64,000 nt of DNA from PMG-095 sp037200885 (GTDB lineage Bacteria; Myxococcota_A; Polyangia; Polyangiales; Polyangiaceae), in the NCBI GenBank assembly GCA_037200885.1, contig JBBCIN010000003.1:806001-870000 (forward strand). Reading direction: 5' to 3'. Positions 1 through 8,193 of this stretch are shown here, in pieces. The translations under genes were made by a program, and so were the position numbers. Position 1 is the first letter of the stretch, and every line of letters begins with the position of its first letter. A model generated the notes under the pieces. The model was given only the letters and a program-made list of their open reading frames with translations. It was not told the DNA's origin and did no database searches.

Positions 1-2055
1 CATGTCGACATGCATCAAGCGGTGCACGCGCGGCCCCTGCATATCGCCGTCCATCAACAAGATGCGGGGGTGCCCCGACTCAGCCAAGGCGAGCGCGAGC
101 TCGGCTGCAACGCGCGACTTCTGCTCCAGGGATTCCGGGACGCCGACCACCAGCACGATGAAGCAACCCTCGACGGCAAGCGGATACAGTTGTTCACAGA
201 CCGGACGACGCAGCTCCGGCTTGAGCGTCGCGTCCGGTGCCCAATTGCTCGGAGCGGGGCGCACGATGGTCACCGTGTTTTCGGCCGGAGGCACCGAGCT
301 CACGTAGCTGTAACGGGACTGCGATGCGGGAGCGACGGATGGGGAGCGTGAGGGCGCCGGAGAACGCGGAGGGACCGGAGAGCGTGGGGGTGCTGCGGGT
401 GGGCGCGAAGGTTCCGGAGGGCGCGAATCCGAGTTCCGCGACGCAGTTTCGCCGCGCAGCGCGGCGCTCTCGCGCAAAAGCAGCTCCGGCATGAACGAGC
501 CGAGCGGCTGCGTCACCTTCATCTGATTGCGCGGCCGCGAACGGGGCAGCGGCTCCGCGGGCACATGCGCAGGCGGCATTTGAGCCGCGGCGGGTAGTGG
601 TTCGCTCGAGCCGGGTCGCGCGGGGGGCGGTGGCTCGGAGCCAGGTCGGACCACCGCGAAGCCGGGCACCGCGTGCGCGCGGATCTCTTCATCCCAGGCG
701 CGCGCGGCTGTGGCCAGCACTGGGTCCGCGTGGGGATCTGAAGCCAGCGGATTTTCGGCTGGGGGCAGCACTAGCGTCGACGCAAAACGGCGTGGCGGCG
801 CAGCCGACGGCGGGGGGTGACTCGAGGGTTGATTCCTGTGCTCCGCGTCGGCGGCAGCCGGACGCGGCAGCGCCAAGGGTTGGGGGTGATCGTTCGGCGC
901 GGGAGGTGACGAAGAAATCGGGCGCTGAGGGATTGGGACGATCGGCGGCGCGGCGCTCGGGCGTGGCGGCTGAAACAAAGGAACGCTCGGCCCGAGCCCC
1001 GACGGAATCCCGGGGGCCGGGGGCAGCTCGATATTCAGGGCGTGCGGGGCTACCGGCGGAGGGCGGCTCGACTTGGTACGACGCTGCTGCGCGGCTCGTG
1101 CCACGAGCGTGAAAGCCGCCCCCAAGCCGCCTCCGAACACCGCACCGAAGAACAGCAAGAGCGGCCGGTTCGGGTCGATTGGCGCACTGGGAACCGGCGC
1201 CATGCTAGCGATCCGAGCCAGCAGCGGTGGCGAGGCGACTTGCCCCTCGGCGCCGGCCTTGGTCACGGCTTCGAGCAGTCGCTTCCACTCCGCGTGCAGC
1301 TCGGGCGACAGGACCTTACCGGGGCCCTTGGCGTTGAACGCTTCGCGCCGGGTGCTGAGCGCGGAATTGATCTCGACTAGGCGGCGACGGAGCAGGACCG
1401 GATCGGATTCCCTCGCTTCGAGATACGGGTTGTCCGAACCGCGCCCGCTGTCCAGATCCTGCAAGCGCTTTTCGAGGTTGGCTTTCTCGGCGTGGAACGC
1501 TGACAACGCCGGATCCGTCTCGGGCGACTGGCCGCCTGAAGACGGCGCTTCCGCGGCCGCTTCCGGATGCAGGGATAGGAAGGCCGCTAACTCTTGGGTC
1601 TGCTGTTGGCGTCTGAGCTCACTTTCGTGTTCCGCGGCGCGATCGACCAGTACCAACGGCGCCAACTCGAATGCGTGGCGAGTCAGGTCATTGCAGGCAC
1701 GCTGGACGCGGGCCGGGTCCGTGTCCCGGTAGCTGATGCTGAACGCGTGCGCGTCACTGGTGTCGATCTCGAGCGACTGACGCACCTGGCCCGCCGCAGC
1801 CGCCCGTGCCTCGGGCGCATCGGACGATGCGCGCTCCTTCGCGAGGCGCTCGAGCATCCCGCGATCGAGGATGCTTTCGCTCAGGCGGCGAGCGGCTTCG
1901 AGTGGCTCCGGCAGCTTAGCCGGCACCGAAGGGGTCGCCGATTCGACGATCAGCAGCGCGCTAGTTCGATAAGTAGCCGGGGCAAGATAGGCGTAGGCCG
2001 CGAAAACCGCGAAGACGATGATCGCGATCAAAATACCGGGGCGTACTTGAGACAT
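1..2055 (-). CDS. Wzz/BY-kinase-like exopolysaccharide chain-length protein (partial, C-terminus beyond window)
   Basis: The frame is open from an ATG at 2055 to the window edge, giving about 685 visible residues. A membrane segment lies at residues 7-25 and a second near 297-319, with a helical, charged periplasmic region between them, which is the layout of Wzz-type polysaccharide co-polymerases. A long proline/serine/alanine-rich cytoplasmic linker follows (about residues 330-610). The last visible part looks like the start of a bacterial tyrosine kinase P-loop domain: a degenerate Walker A (LEQKSRVAAELA, where GEGKS is usual) and a Walker A' LLMDGDM. By family knowledge such proteins control chain length and export of surface polysaccharide at the inner membrane. 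The Walker B motif and Tyr cluster would lie outside the window. The Wzz topology is fairly sure; an active kinase is doubtful because both P-loop glycines before KS are missing. Confidence 0.75.
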   Translation of the reverse strand, partial: MSQVRPGILIAIIVFAVFAAYAYLAPATYRTSALLIVESATPSVPAKLPEPLEAARRLSESILDRGMLERLAKERASSDAPEARAAAAGQVRQSLEIDTSDAHAFSISYRDTDPARVQRACNDLTRHAFELAPLVLVDRAAEHESELRRQQQTQELAAFLSLHPEAAAEAPSSGGQSPETDPALSAFHAEKANLEKRLQDLDSGRGSDNPYLEARESDPVLLRRRLVEINSALSTRREAFNAKGPGKVLSPELHAEWKRLLEAVTKAGAEGQVASPPLLARIASMAPVPSAPIDPNRPLLLFFGAVFGGGLGAAFTLVARAAQQRRTKSSRPPPVAPHALNIELPPAPGIPSGLGPSVPLFQPPRPSAAPPIVPIPQRPISSSPPAPNDHPQPLALPRPAAADAEHRNQPSSHPPPSAAPPRRFASTLVLPPAENPLASDPHADPVLATAARAWDEEIRAHAVPGFAVVRPGSEPPPPARPGSSEPLPAAAQMPPAHVPAEPLPRSRPRNQMKVTQPLGSFMPELLLRESAALRGETASRNSDSRPPEPSRPPAAPPRSPVPPRSPAPSRSPSVAPASQSRYSYVSSVPPAENTVTIVRPAPSNWAPDATLKPELRRPVCEQLYPLAVEGCFIVLVVGVPESLEQKSRVAAELALALAESGHPRILLMDGDMQGPRVHRLMHVDM

Positions 2056-2160
2056 CGCTGAGAGGCGGGTGGGTCTTCGGTGAACTCCGCTGACGGGTAT
2101 ACCATTCCCGGCCGCGGTCATACCATTTCGCGACCGCAGCGAAAGCGCGTGCGCCCACGC

Positions 2161-4254
2161 TCATTGTCGGCGAGCACCACGCGCGGCCAAGAACTCCAAG
2201 ATCTCCCTTACTGCGGACGATTCCAGCGCAAATAGACCAAATACGGCCGCATCGAGACGTTCGGCGAGCACGAGGTCGAAACCGGAGCGCGTCAGCGTGG
2301 CGCTGATCTCGGCGACTTCGGCACGCCGGCCCGGATCAGTTGGTGGCTCGGGCAGCGCCCGCAGGTGCCCGATTTTGACCTGGGGAAAGGTGGCTTGGCG
2401 AGCGTCGCGACGAAGCGCAAGGTGGAGGGCCCGATACAGCGAGCTGTTCAGTAGCCCGACCACGAGGTCTGCAGGCAAACCGTCGACCGCGAATCCGGCC
2501 AAGAGCGAATTGCGAAATGGCAAGCCTCGATGCAAGGCGGCGATCGGGTAGCGCGCCGTTTGCCGGATCACGAAGCACACACGCCGGTAGTCGTCGCGAT
2601 TTCTGAGCCGGCAGCGGGCCTTCGACAGCGCTTCGGCATCGGGTGCCAGAAACAGCCGCGGTTCGCCCTCCGAGAACTCGCGCACGTCGCGACCTTCGAG
2701 CAGCGGATAATGATGGATTGGATCTGGATCGGGGCTTCTTCGCAGCAGCTGTTTGCTCACCGTGCTCGTGGTCTGAAAGCCCATTTCCCCAAACAGCTCG
2801 CGAGGGAACCCGCGAGCCGTGGCGAGCTCGAGCAGGGCTTTTGGGGCCAAGACCTCGGCGGCGCAGCCGGCGGCTCGCTGTCGTTCGGCAAGCCTGAAAG
2901 GCTGCTCGTCGGTGCTCTGCGCTGAAGCGCTGCCGGTGCTGGCTTGAGCGATTAACGCAAAACACGACTGAGTCACCGATGCGAAGGCGTCTTGCCCGAA
3001 CTCGAGCATCGGTTCGCATGGCGTGTGCGTGGCTCGCACGACGCGCCGCACGGCGCGATAGCCGTGCAGATCCGCGATCGGGCTCGGGACCACCAGCGCG
3101 ATCGTACCCTGCGGCGCGAGCCTGAGCGCCCGCTCGACGAACAAGCCATGCAACGTCGGGTAACCCTTGAGAGTGCTGTAATGATCCGAGAAATAGGTTT
3201 TGCGCTCCGGCGAAAGGGGCTGCGCAGCGCGACCGGCATAGGCGACCCAGGGTGGATTGCCGATCACCAAGTCGAAGCCTCCGCCTTCGAACGCTTCTGG
3301 AAATTCAGCCATGAAATCGAGCTTCCGGCTCGCTTTCGGTTCGGCTCTCCTCACGCTTGCCGCGTTCGCCGAAGGACCATACGGCGGACCGAGCAATGCG
3401 TCGCCGACGCGCAAATTCTTGCCGGCTTCTTGCAACGAGAAGTCAGGGTCGGCGACGAACAGGCACAGCGCGGCTTCGGCGACCGCTACCGCGATCGGGT
3501 TGATGTCGACGCCATGCACGACCCGTGTCACGAGCGCTCGCCGCCGATCCATGCTCGCGGGGGCACCAGGTTGAAGCGAGAGCGCGCGCATCACCTCTAG
3601 CAAAAAGGCGCCGCCCCCAACCGCAGGATCGCACACTCGGAAGTCGAGCACGAAGTCGTGCGCGCGGTGCGACGAGCTGCGAATCCGCCGCTGCAGCGGC
3701 TCGAGCGCGCGTTGGACCACGACCTCGGTCAGCGTCCGCGGCGTGAAGAACGTGCCCGTCTGCTTGCGCCGCTTGCCTGATTTGAGCTCGAACCGACCCT
3801 GCTCGTTTTCGCGAACGCCCTCGCCCAATAGCAGTTCGTACAGATTGCCGACCACTTCGGCCGGGCAGGCCGCCATGTCGACGCCGTCGCTTCGCAGGCC
3901 CTCTTCGAGTTCCGCGCGGAATGCGGTTTCGGCGCCGGTGAACGGGCGGGCAAAGTCCCAGCACAGCGCGCCATCACGAATCACGGCGCGGGTTTCGACG
4001 CGAGGGTCGAGAGACGCGAACAAGCGCCCCGAGGCAAAATCGCGTTCGTGCGCGAACAGTCCGCGCGCGCGCCCCAAAGACAACACGACGAAGCGCATCA
4101 CGGTGACGGACAATGCTTCGTGCACGGTCTCCGCGTCCAAGCGGTTGCCCGAGAGCTCGGCGGGCGCGTGCGCCAAGGCTTCCAGCCCGGCGAGCATCGC
4201 CCTACGCGCGCGCTGATGAAAACAGTGCGCGAGCTCGGGATCAGAGAGGCTCAT
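2161..4254 (-). CDS. Orphan Eco57I-type N6-adenine DNA methyltransferase
   Basis: The 697-residue protein has an S-adenosylmethionine-dependent adenine methylase core: TGTFFTP at 166-172, motif I DPAVGGGAF at 209-217, an acidic VDINP at 249-253, and catalytic motif IV GNPPW at 332-336. The C-terminal half looks like a TaqI/Eco57I-type target-recognition region (PQVKIGHLRALPEPP near residue 625). The N-terminal 160 residues are helical, and I see no PD-(D/E)xK nuclease motif, so this is probably a methylase without its own nuclease. No restriction or BREX partner lies next to it. The ATG at 4254 overlaps the pdxA stop codon by one base (TGATG), so it should be co-translated with pdxA. Possible roles are epigenetic marking or a defence remnant; the target site cannot be read from sequence. 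Confidence 0.8.
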   Translation of the reverse strand: MSLSDPELAHCFHQRARRAMLAGLEALAHAPAELSGNRLDAETVHEALSVTVMRFVVLSLGRARGLFAHERDFASGRLFASLDPRVETRAVIRDGALCWDFARPFTGAETAFRAELEEGLRSDGVDMAACPAEVVGNLYELLLGEGVRENEQGRFELKSGKRRKQTGTFFTPRTLTEVVVQRALEPLQRRIRSSSHRAHDFVLDFRVCDPAVGGGAFLLEVMRALSLQPGAPASMDRRRALVTRVVHGVDINPIAVAVAEAALCLFVADPDFSLQEAGKNLRVGDALLGPPYGPSANAASVRRAEPKASRKLDFMAEFPEAFEGGGFDLVIGNPPWVAYAGRAAQPLSPERKTYFSDHYSTLKGYPTLHGLFVERALRLAPQGTIALVVPSPIADLHGYRAVRRVVRATHTPCEPMLEFGQDAFASVTQSCFALIAQASTGSASAQSTDEQPFRLAERQRAAGCAAEVLAPKALLELATARGFPRELFGEMGFQTTSTVSKQLLRRSPDPDPIHHYPLLEGRDVREFSEGEPRLFLAPDAEALSKARCRLRNRDDYRRVCFVIRQTARYPIAALHRGLPFRNSLLAGFAVDGLPADLVVGLLNSSLYRALHLALRRDARQATFPQVKIGHLRALPEPPTDPGRRAEVAEISATLTRSGFDLVLAERLDAAVFGLFALESSAVREILEFLAARGARRQ

Positions 4255-5270
4255 CAGCGACCCGCAACGAGGCGTCGCGCGAGCTCGAGAGCCGAGCGCA
4301 TGCCACCTGCGTCCGCGACTCCGGTCCAGGCGATATCGTATGCGGTGCCGTGATCGACGCTGGTTCGCACGATCGAAAGGCCCATCGTGACGTTCACCGC
4401 GTCGCCGAAGGCCACGAGCTTCATCGGTATCGTGGCCTGATCGTGGTACATCGCGACCACGCCCTGATACACGCCCGCCGCGGCCTTGCGGAACGCGGTT
4501 TCAGCGCCGATCGGCCCGAGCAGCTCCGCACGCCGACCCAGACGCTTGGCCGCCGCACGAATGCCGGGCACGATCGCGGTGCGCTCCTCTTGTCCCAGAA
4601 GCTCACTCTCGCCGGCATGCGGGTTGAGCGAACAAATCGCGATTTTGGGGCGTTTCTTTCCGAGCGCCAACAAGAGCTCCGCCAAATGAAATGCGGAATC
4701 ACTGACGCCGAGTGGGGTGAGCGCCCTGGGCACCTTCGAGAGCGGCAAATGCGTGGTCACCAGGCTCGTGACCAGGGGTCCTGCCGCAAAGCACATCACG
4801 CTGAGAGCGGCGTGATCCAGATCACGCAGCCACTCGGTGTGGCCGAGGAAGTGTGCCGCGCCGGCTACTCCGGAGTGCGCGATCGCGGCCTTGCTCACGG
4901 GGCCCGTCACGAGCGCGCGGCGTGGCGCGGCCTTGGTCAGCCGGTAGGCTTCGTTGATGTACGCGAGTTGCGCCGCGCCCGAAGCCGCATTCGGCTTGCC
5001 CGGCCTGCGATCGCGAGGCAAAAGCTTGGGGCCCACGCTGTGCACGTAAATGGCTCGCGGATCCGGACACTCGCCATCGAACGCGAGCAAGCGCTTGGGC
5101 GACACTTTGACCAGCTCGGCCGCCTCGCGCAGCATGTCCCAATCGCCGACCAGGACCGTACCGGGCATTTTCGCCGCCGCGCGCAGTGATACTTCGGGGC
5201 CAATCCCACACGGGCAGCCCACCGAAACGACGAGCAAATCTGTCTTTGCCGGTGTTGCTGAACGAGCCAT
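4254..5270 (-). CDS. pdxA: 4-hydroxythreonine-4-phosphate dehydrogenase
   Basis: PdxA oxidises 4-phosphohydroxy-L-threonine with NAD in the DXP-dependent pyridoxal 5'-phosphate pathway, in the cytoplasm. The 338 residues match the family length. Visible signatures are GCPCGIGPE at 18-26 (family DPAGIGPE), GHTEWL near 143, LNPHAGE near 216, MYHDQATIP near 274-282 and TSVDHGTAYD near 303-312; these hold the conserved histidines of the metal site. The gene runs into the methyltransferase gene with a 1-base overlap. Upstream, a 117-bp divergent gap separates it from the TerB-like gene. Other pdx genes are not in the window. Confidence 0.93.
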   Translation of the reverse strand: MARSATPAKTDLLVVSVGCPCGIGPEVSLRAAAKMPGTVLVGDWDMLREAAELVKVSPKRLLAFDGECPDPRAIYVHSVGPKLLPRDRRPGKPNAASGAAQLAYINEAYRLTKAAPRRALVTGPVSKAAIAHSGVAGAAHFLGHTEWLRDLDHAALSVMCFAAGPLVTSLVTTHLPLSKVPRALTPLGVSDSAFHLAELLLALGKKRPKIAICSLNPHAGESELLGQEERTAIVPGIRAAAKRLGRRAELLGPIGAETAFRKAAAGVYQGVVAMYHDQATIPMKLVAFGDAVNVTMGLSIVRTSVDHGTAYDIAWTGVADAGGMRSALELARRLVAGR

Positions 5271-5387
5271 CGCCGGGTCCGACTATCAGAGCCAGTAGAG
5301 CCGCGCAAAGAGCGCTAGCCAATAGCGACGAAAGCCGCGGAAAAACGCGGATTGAATGCTGGCCGGGGTCTCGATACTCTGAGCGGG

Positions 5388-5714
5388 ATGTCAACCGAGC
5401 CCGCCCCAGGTCCGTTTGCTTTCGAGCTCGTGAAGCTCTTGCTGCAGGTCGCTTGGGCCGACGACGACATCTCGCCCGAGGAAGCGGGCGCGCTCTTGGC
5501 CTACGGCCGCAAGAGTCAACTCACGAGCGAACAGCTCGAGTTACTCTCGGCTTGCTTGGCGGGCAAAGCGCCGCTCCCACCGCCCAATATTGGCGTGCTG
5601 AAAGCGCGCCGCGTCGACGTGCTACGCGCCGCCAAAAATCTGGTCGTGTGCGATCTGCGCGTCGGTGCGGCGGAAGAAGCAATCCTCGAACAAGTTTCGA
5701 CGCTGCTCCGCTAG
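5388..5714 (+). CDS. TerB-like small helical protein
   Basis: This is a 108-residue acidic protein. The segment LLLQVAWADDDISPEEAGAL (residues about 15-34) resembles the ADG-[IV]S-x-x-E metal-binding motif of TerB/DjlA-type helical domains. A second helical half follows (VVCDLRVGAAEEAILEQV). I chose the ATG at 5388 because GAGCGGG sits directly upstream; an in-frame start at 5352 would add 12 residues of low-complexity sequence. The gene is divergent from pdxA and convergent with the HAD-UbiA gene, with 21 bp between their stops. TerB-family proteins are linked to stress and membrane-associated complexes, but no specific role can be given. Confidence 0.6.
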   Translation: MSTEPAPGPFAFELVKLLLQVAWADDDISPEEAGALLAYGRKSQLTSEQLELLSACLAGKAPLPPPNIGVLKARRVDVLRAAKNLVVCDLRVGAAEEAILEQVSTLLR

Positions 5715-5735
5715 CGCCGGACCCCATGGTAGCGG

Positions 5736-7265
5736 TCAGTGGAGAGCGCCTACCAACCACGCCGGCGTGAAACGGGCGACCGCCGCGATCAGCGCGACAA
5801 TCGCGACGCACGCTAAGCTCTGGCGATCGCGGAGCGCAAACTTCACCGGATCCTCCTGCATTTGACCGCGACCGGCCAAAAGCCAGATGCGACCGAGCCA
5901 GTACAAAAGCGCAGGCAGCACCAGCCACAGGATACGAGGCTCGCGGTACTGCACGCGAACCGCCGAGCTCTCGACGTAGAGCATGAAGACGAGTGCAGCG
6001 ATGTAGCCGCTGGCCGTGCCCATGCCAGTCACCATCGGCAGATCGACGCGAAAATAGCCGCGATTTTTGACTTTCTCGTTCGTGCCGAGCGCGTGTAGCT
6101 CGACGAACCGCTTGGCAAACGCGAGGCTGGTGAACAAGAACATGGAAAAACCGAGGAGCCAGGCGCTCACGGGCACGCCGGTTGCGATCCCCCCGGAAAG
6201 AATACGATGGGTGTACAGCGCGGCGAGCACCAGCACGTCGAGCATCAACAAGCGCTTGAGGTACAGCGAGTACGACACCGTGCCGACGAAATAAGTCAGC
6301 AGCATCGCGCTGAAAGCGACGGGCAAGCACAATGCCGCGAGCGAAAAACTCACCGCGAGCAAACCGACGAACAAAGGAAATCCGAAAATGATCGGCAACG
6401 CACCGCTGGCGAACGGGCGCTTGGCCTTGGTGACGTGAATGCGGTCGGCTTCGAGATCGAGCAAATCGTTGAACACGTAGCCCGCGGACGCACACAGCGA
6501 AAACGTCGTCGCCGCCACCGCGCCGCGCGCAAATATGGGAAATACGGAGACGTTGTTGGCGAGCAGGCAGGGCAACAAAACCAGCGCATTTTTCGCCCAT
6601 TGGTGCGGGCGGAGCTCCTTCACGAGCGCCACTAGAATGCTCGGGCGGCGCGACATCACGCTGACCCGTTGCAAGCGTTCGGCCGCGGCAGCCGTGCTCG
6701 ACGACGCACCGACGATGTAGCCTCGGGTGGCGACCTCGAGGATCGGCAGGTCGACGTGCGCCTGCCCGATGAAGTCGAAACCATCGGGGTAAGCCTCTTG
6801 CAGGGCCCCACGCAGATCCTTGGCCTTGAATCGCGACTTGGCCCCGACCGAGCACACCTCGTCGAATACGCCCAGGTGCTCTGCGACGTCTTCCGCAGTC
6901 TCCAGATCGGTCGCGGTGGTCAAGACGACTCGGCGGCCAGCTTCACGGCTTGCCTTCAGCGCGCTGATCAGGGGAGCACGGTAGGGCAGGCTGGTGGCGT
7001 CGAGCTGGGTGATCGCGCCGAGCCGCGCACGCAGGCGATCGCGGCCGCCGAGCACCCAAAACGGAAGTGCTAGCGTTGCCCAAGGTCGCCGTCGGAAGAG
7101 CAAGGCCATGCGCTCCGACAGGATTCGAGTCGTGATGACCGTCCCATCGAACGCGACGCACAGCGGGCGCTGACTCGCGGCCGACTCACGCAGCGCCTCG
7201 TCGAGGGAGAGTTCCGGTGGCATTTCGCGGGCTATATAACGACTACCCGACGAAAGCGAAACCAT
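5736..7265 (-). CDS. HAD-UbiA fusion prenyltransferase with degenerate HAD domain
   Basis: This 509-residue fusion has a HAD-like domain at about residues 35-190 and a membrane UbiA prenyltransferase domain at about 215-509. The UbiA half carries the prenyl-diphosphate/Mg2+ motif NDLLDLEADR (266-275) followed by KAKRP, and about eight hydrophobic segments. The family includes decaprenyl-phosphate phosphoribose synthases, which attach a sugar phosphate to a polyprenyl phosphate. In the HAD half the usual DLDGT motif reads AFDGT (38-42), so the nucleophilic Asp is Ala, and the usual GDSxxD reads GQAHVD (167-172). The HAD half is therefore probably not a phosphatase. Two starts are possible: the ATG at 7265 with GGGGGAG 14 bases upstream, or the ATG at 7223. 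The exact acceptor is not known. Confidence 0.82.
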   Translation of the reverse strand: MVSLSSGSRYIAREMPPELSLDEALRESAASQRPLCVAFDGTVITTRILSERMALLFRRRPWATLALPFWVLGGRDRLRARLGAITQLDATSLPYRAPLISALKASREAGRRVVLTTATDLETAEDVAEHLGVFDEVCSVGAKSRFKAKDLRGALQEAYPDGFDFIGQAHVDLPILEVATRGYIVGASSSTAAAAERLQRVSVMSRRPSILVALVKELRPHQWAKNALVLLPCLLANNVSVFPIFARGAVAATTFSLCASAGYVFNDLLDLEADRIHVTKAKRPFASGALPIIFGFPLFVGLLAVSFSLAALCLPVAFSAMLLTYFVGTVSYSLYLKRLLMLDVLVLAALYTHRILSGGIATGVPVSAWLLGFSMFLFTSLAFAKRFVELHALGTNEKVKNRGYFRVDLPMVTGMGTASGYIAALVFMLYVESSAVRVQYREPRILWLVLPALLYWLGRIWLLAGRGQMQEDPVKFALRDRQSLACVAIVALIAAVARFTPAWLVGALH

Positions 7266-7362
7266 TGCCAGTGGCTCGCTCCCCCCGAGCTTGCGCCGAT
7301 CCGAGCTCAGCGCCTGTCACCGTTGGTATTTTCCGGCAATTCGCGCCTTGTCTGCTCCGGGC

Positions 7363-8193
7363 TCAGCCGGCTTCTTCCTCGACCTCTTGCTCTTCGGGGT
7401 CGATCCGCTCCGGTCGCTCGCCGCGGTCGGCATTGCCACCGCGACCCTTGTTGTCTTCCGTATCCGGGGCACGCAGCTTGTAGCCCGAGCCGCGGAGCGT
7501 CTCGAGCGGTAGCGCATCGCCCAGCTTGGCGCGCAGGCGACGAACGTGGATATCGACCGTGCGCGGACCGCCTTCGTAACGGTTGCCCCAAACGCGCGCC
7601 AAGAGATGCTCGCGTGAAAGCACCTTGCCGCGACGCTCACACAAGTAGGCGAGCAGCGCGAACTCTTTGGCAGTCAGTGAGATGGGACGGCCGTCGACGT
7701 AGACCTCATGGCCCGCTTTATCGACCACGATGCCGGCAACCTTGTGCCGCTCTTCGGTCGCGAACTCGCTCCGACGCCACTCGAGCGCTCGGATGCGACC
7801 GTACAGCTCTTCAGGGACATAGGGGTGTAGACAAAAGTCGTCGAAGCCGCTCGATGGATCGATGCGGGCGATCTGCCCGACGGTCACCGCGATCAGCGCG
7901 CCCACGTTGTCGAAGTACGGTTCCTTTCGTACGGCGCGTAGCGCCGCGACGGCTAAATCGGGGCGGTCCAACGCCTCGAAAACCAGTGCTCGGGGGCGGA
8001 TCTCGAGCTCGTCGTCATCGTCACCGATGAGTTCGACGGGGTCGTCCCACAGGTCGAGGGTGCGCACGGTGGCGCCGAGTTGCCTCAGCGTCGACGACGC
8101 GCCCTCCTCCCGCTCGAGCATCGGGCCGTGCCCGATGACCGCCACGAAGCTTTTCGCTCGACTAGAGGTAAACTCAGGAGATTTCGGTGCCAC
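7363..8193 (-). CDS. Atypical OmpR/PhoB-type response regulator lacking the phospho-acceptor Asp
   Basis: About 276 residues. The C-terminal half is a clear winged-helix DNA-binding domain of the OmpR family: ISLTAKEFALLAYLCERRGKVLSRE, VWGNRYEGGPRTVDIHVRRLRAKLG and a terminal RGSGYKLR. The N-terminal half folds like a receiver but lacks its key residues: the acceptor region reads RALVFEALDRP with no Asp, and the usual KP near its end reads LHPY. It therefore probably works without phosphorylation. The tail after the DNA-binding domain is very acidic. No histidine kinase is adjacent. The start is uncertain: a GTG at 8193 would overlap the tldD end by 20 bp, and a GTG at 8145 would start closer to the receiver's first strand. 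Confidence 0.82.
   Translation of the reverse strand: MAPKSPEFTSSRAKSFVAVIGHGPMLEREEGASSTLRQLGATVRTLDLWDDPVELIGDDDDELEIRPRALVFEALDRPDLAVAALRAVRKEPYFDNVGALIAVTVGQIARIDPSSGFDDFCLHPYVPEELYGRIRALEWRRSEFATEERHKVAGIVVDKAGHEVYVDGRPISLTAKEFALLAYLCERRGKVLSREHLLARVWGNRYEGGPRTVDIHVRRLRAKLGDALPLETLRGSGYKLRAPDTEDNKGRGGNADRGERPERIDPEEQEVEEEAG

Noticed and set aside
1961..2164. A 67-residue open frame on the minus strand across the Wzz gene start.
   Set aside because: It overlaps the membrane segment of the Wzz gene in another frame and has no motif or ribosome site.
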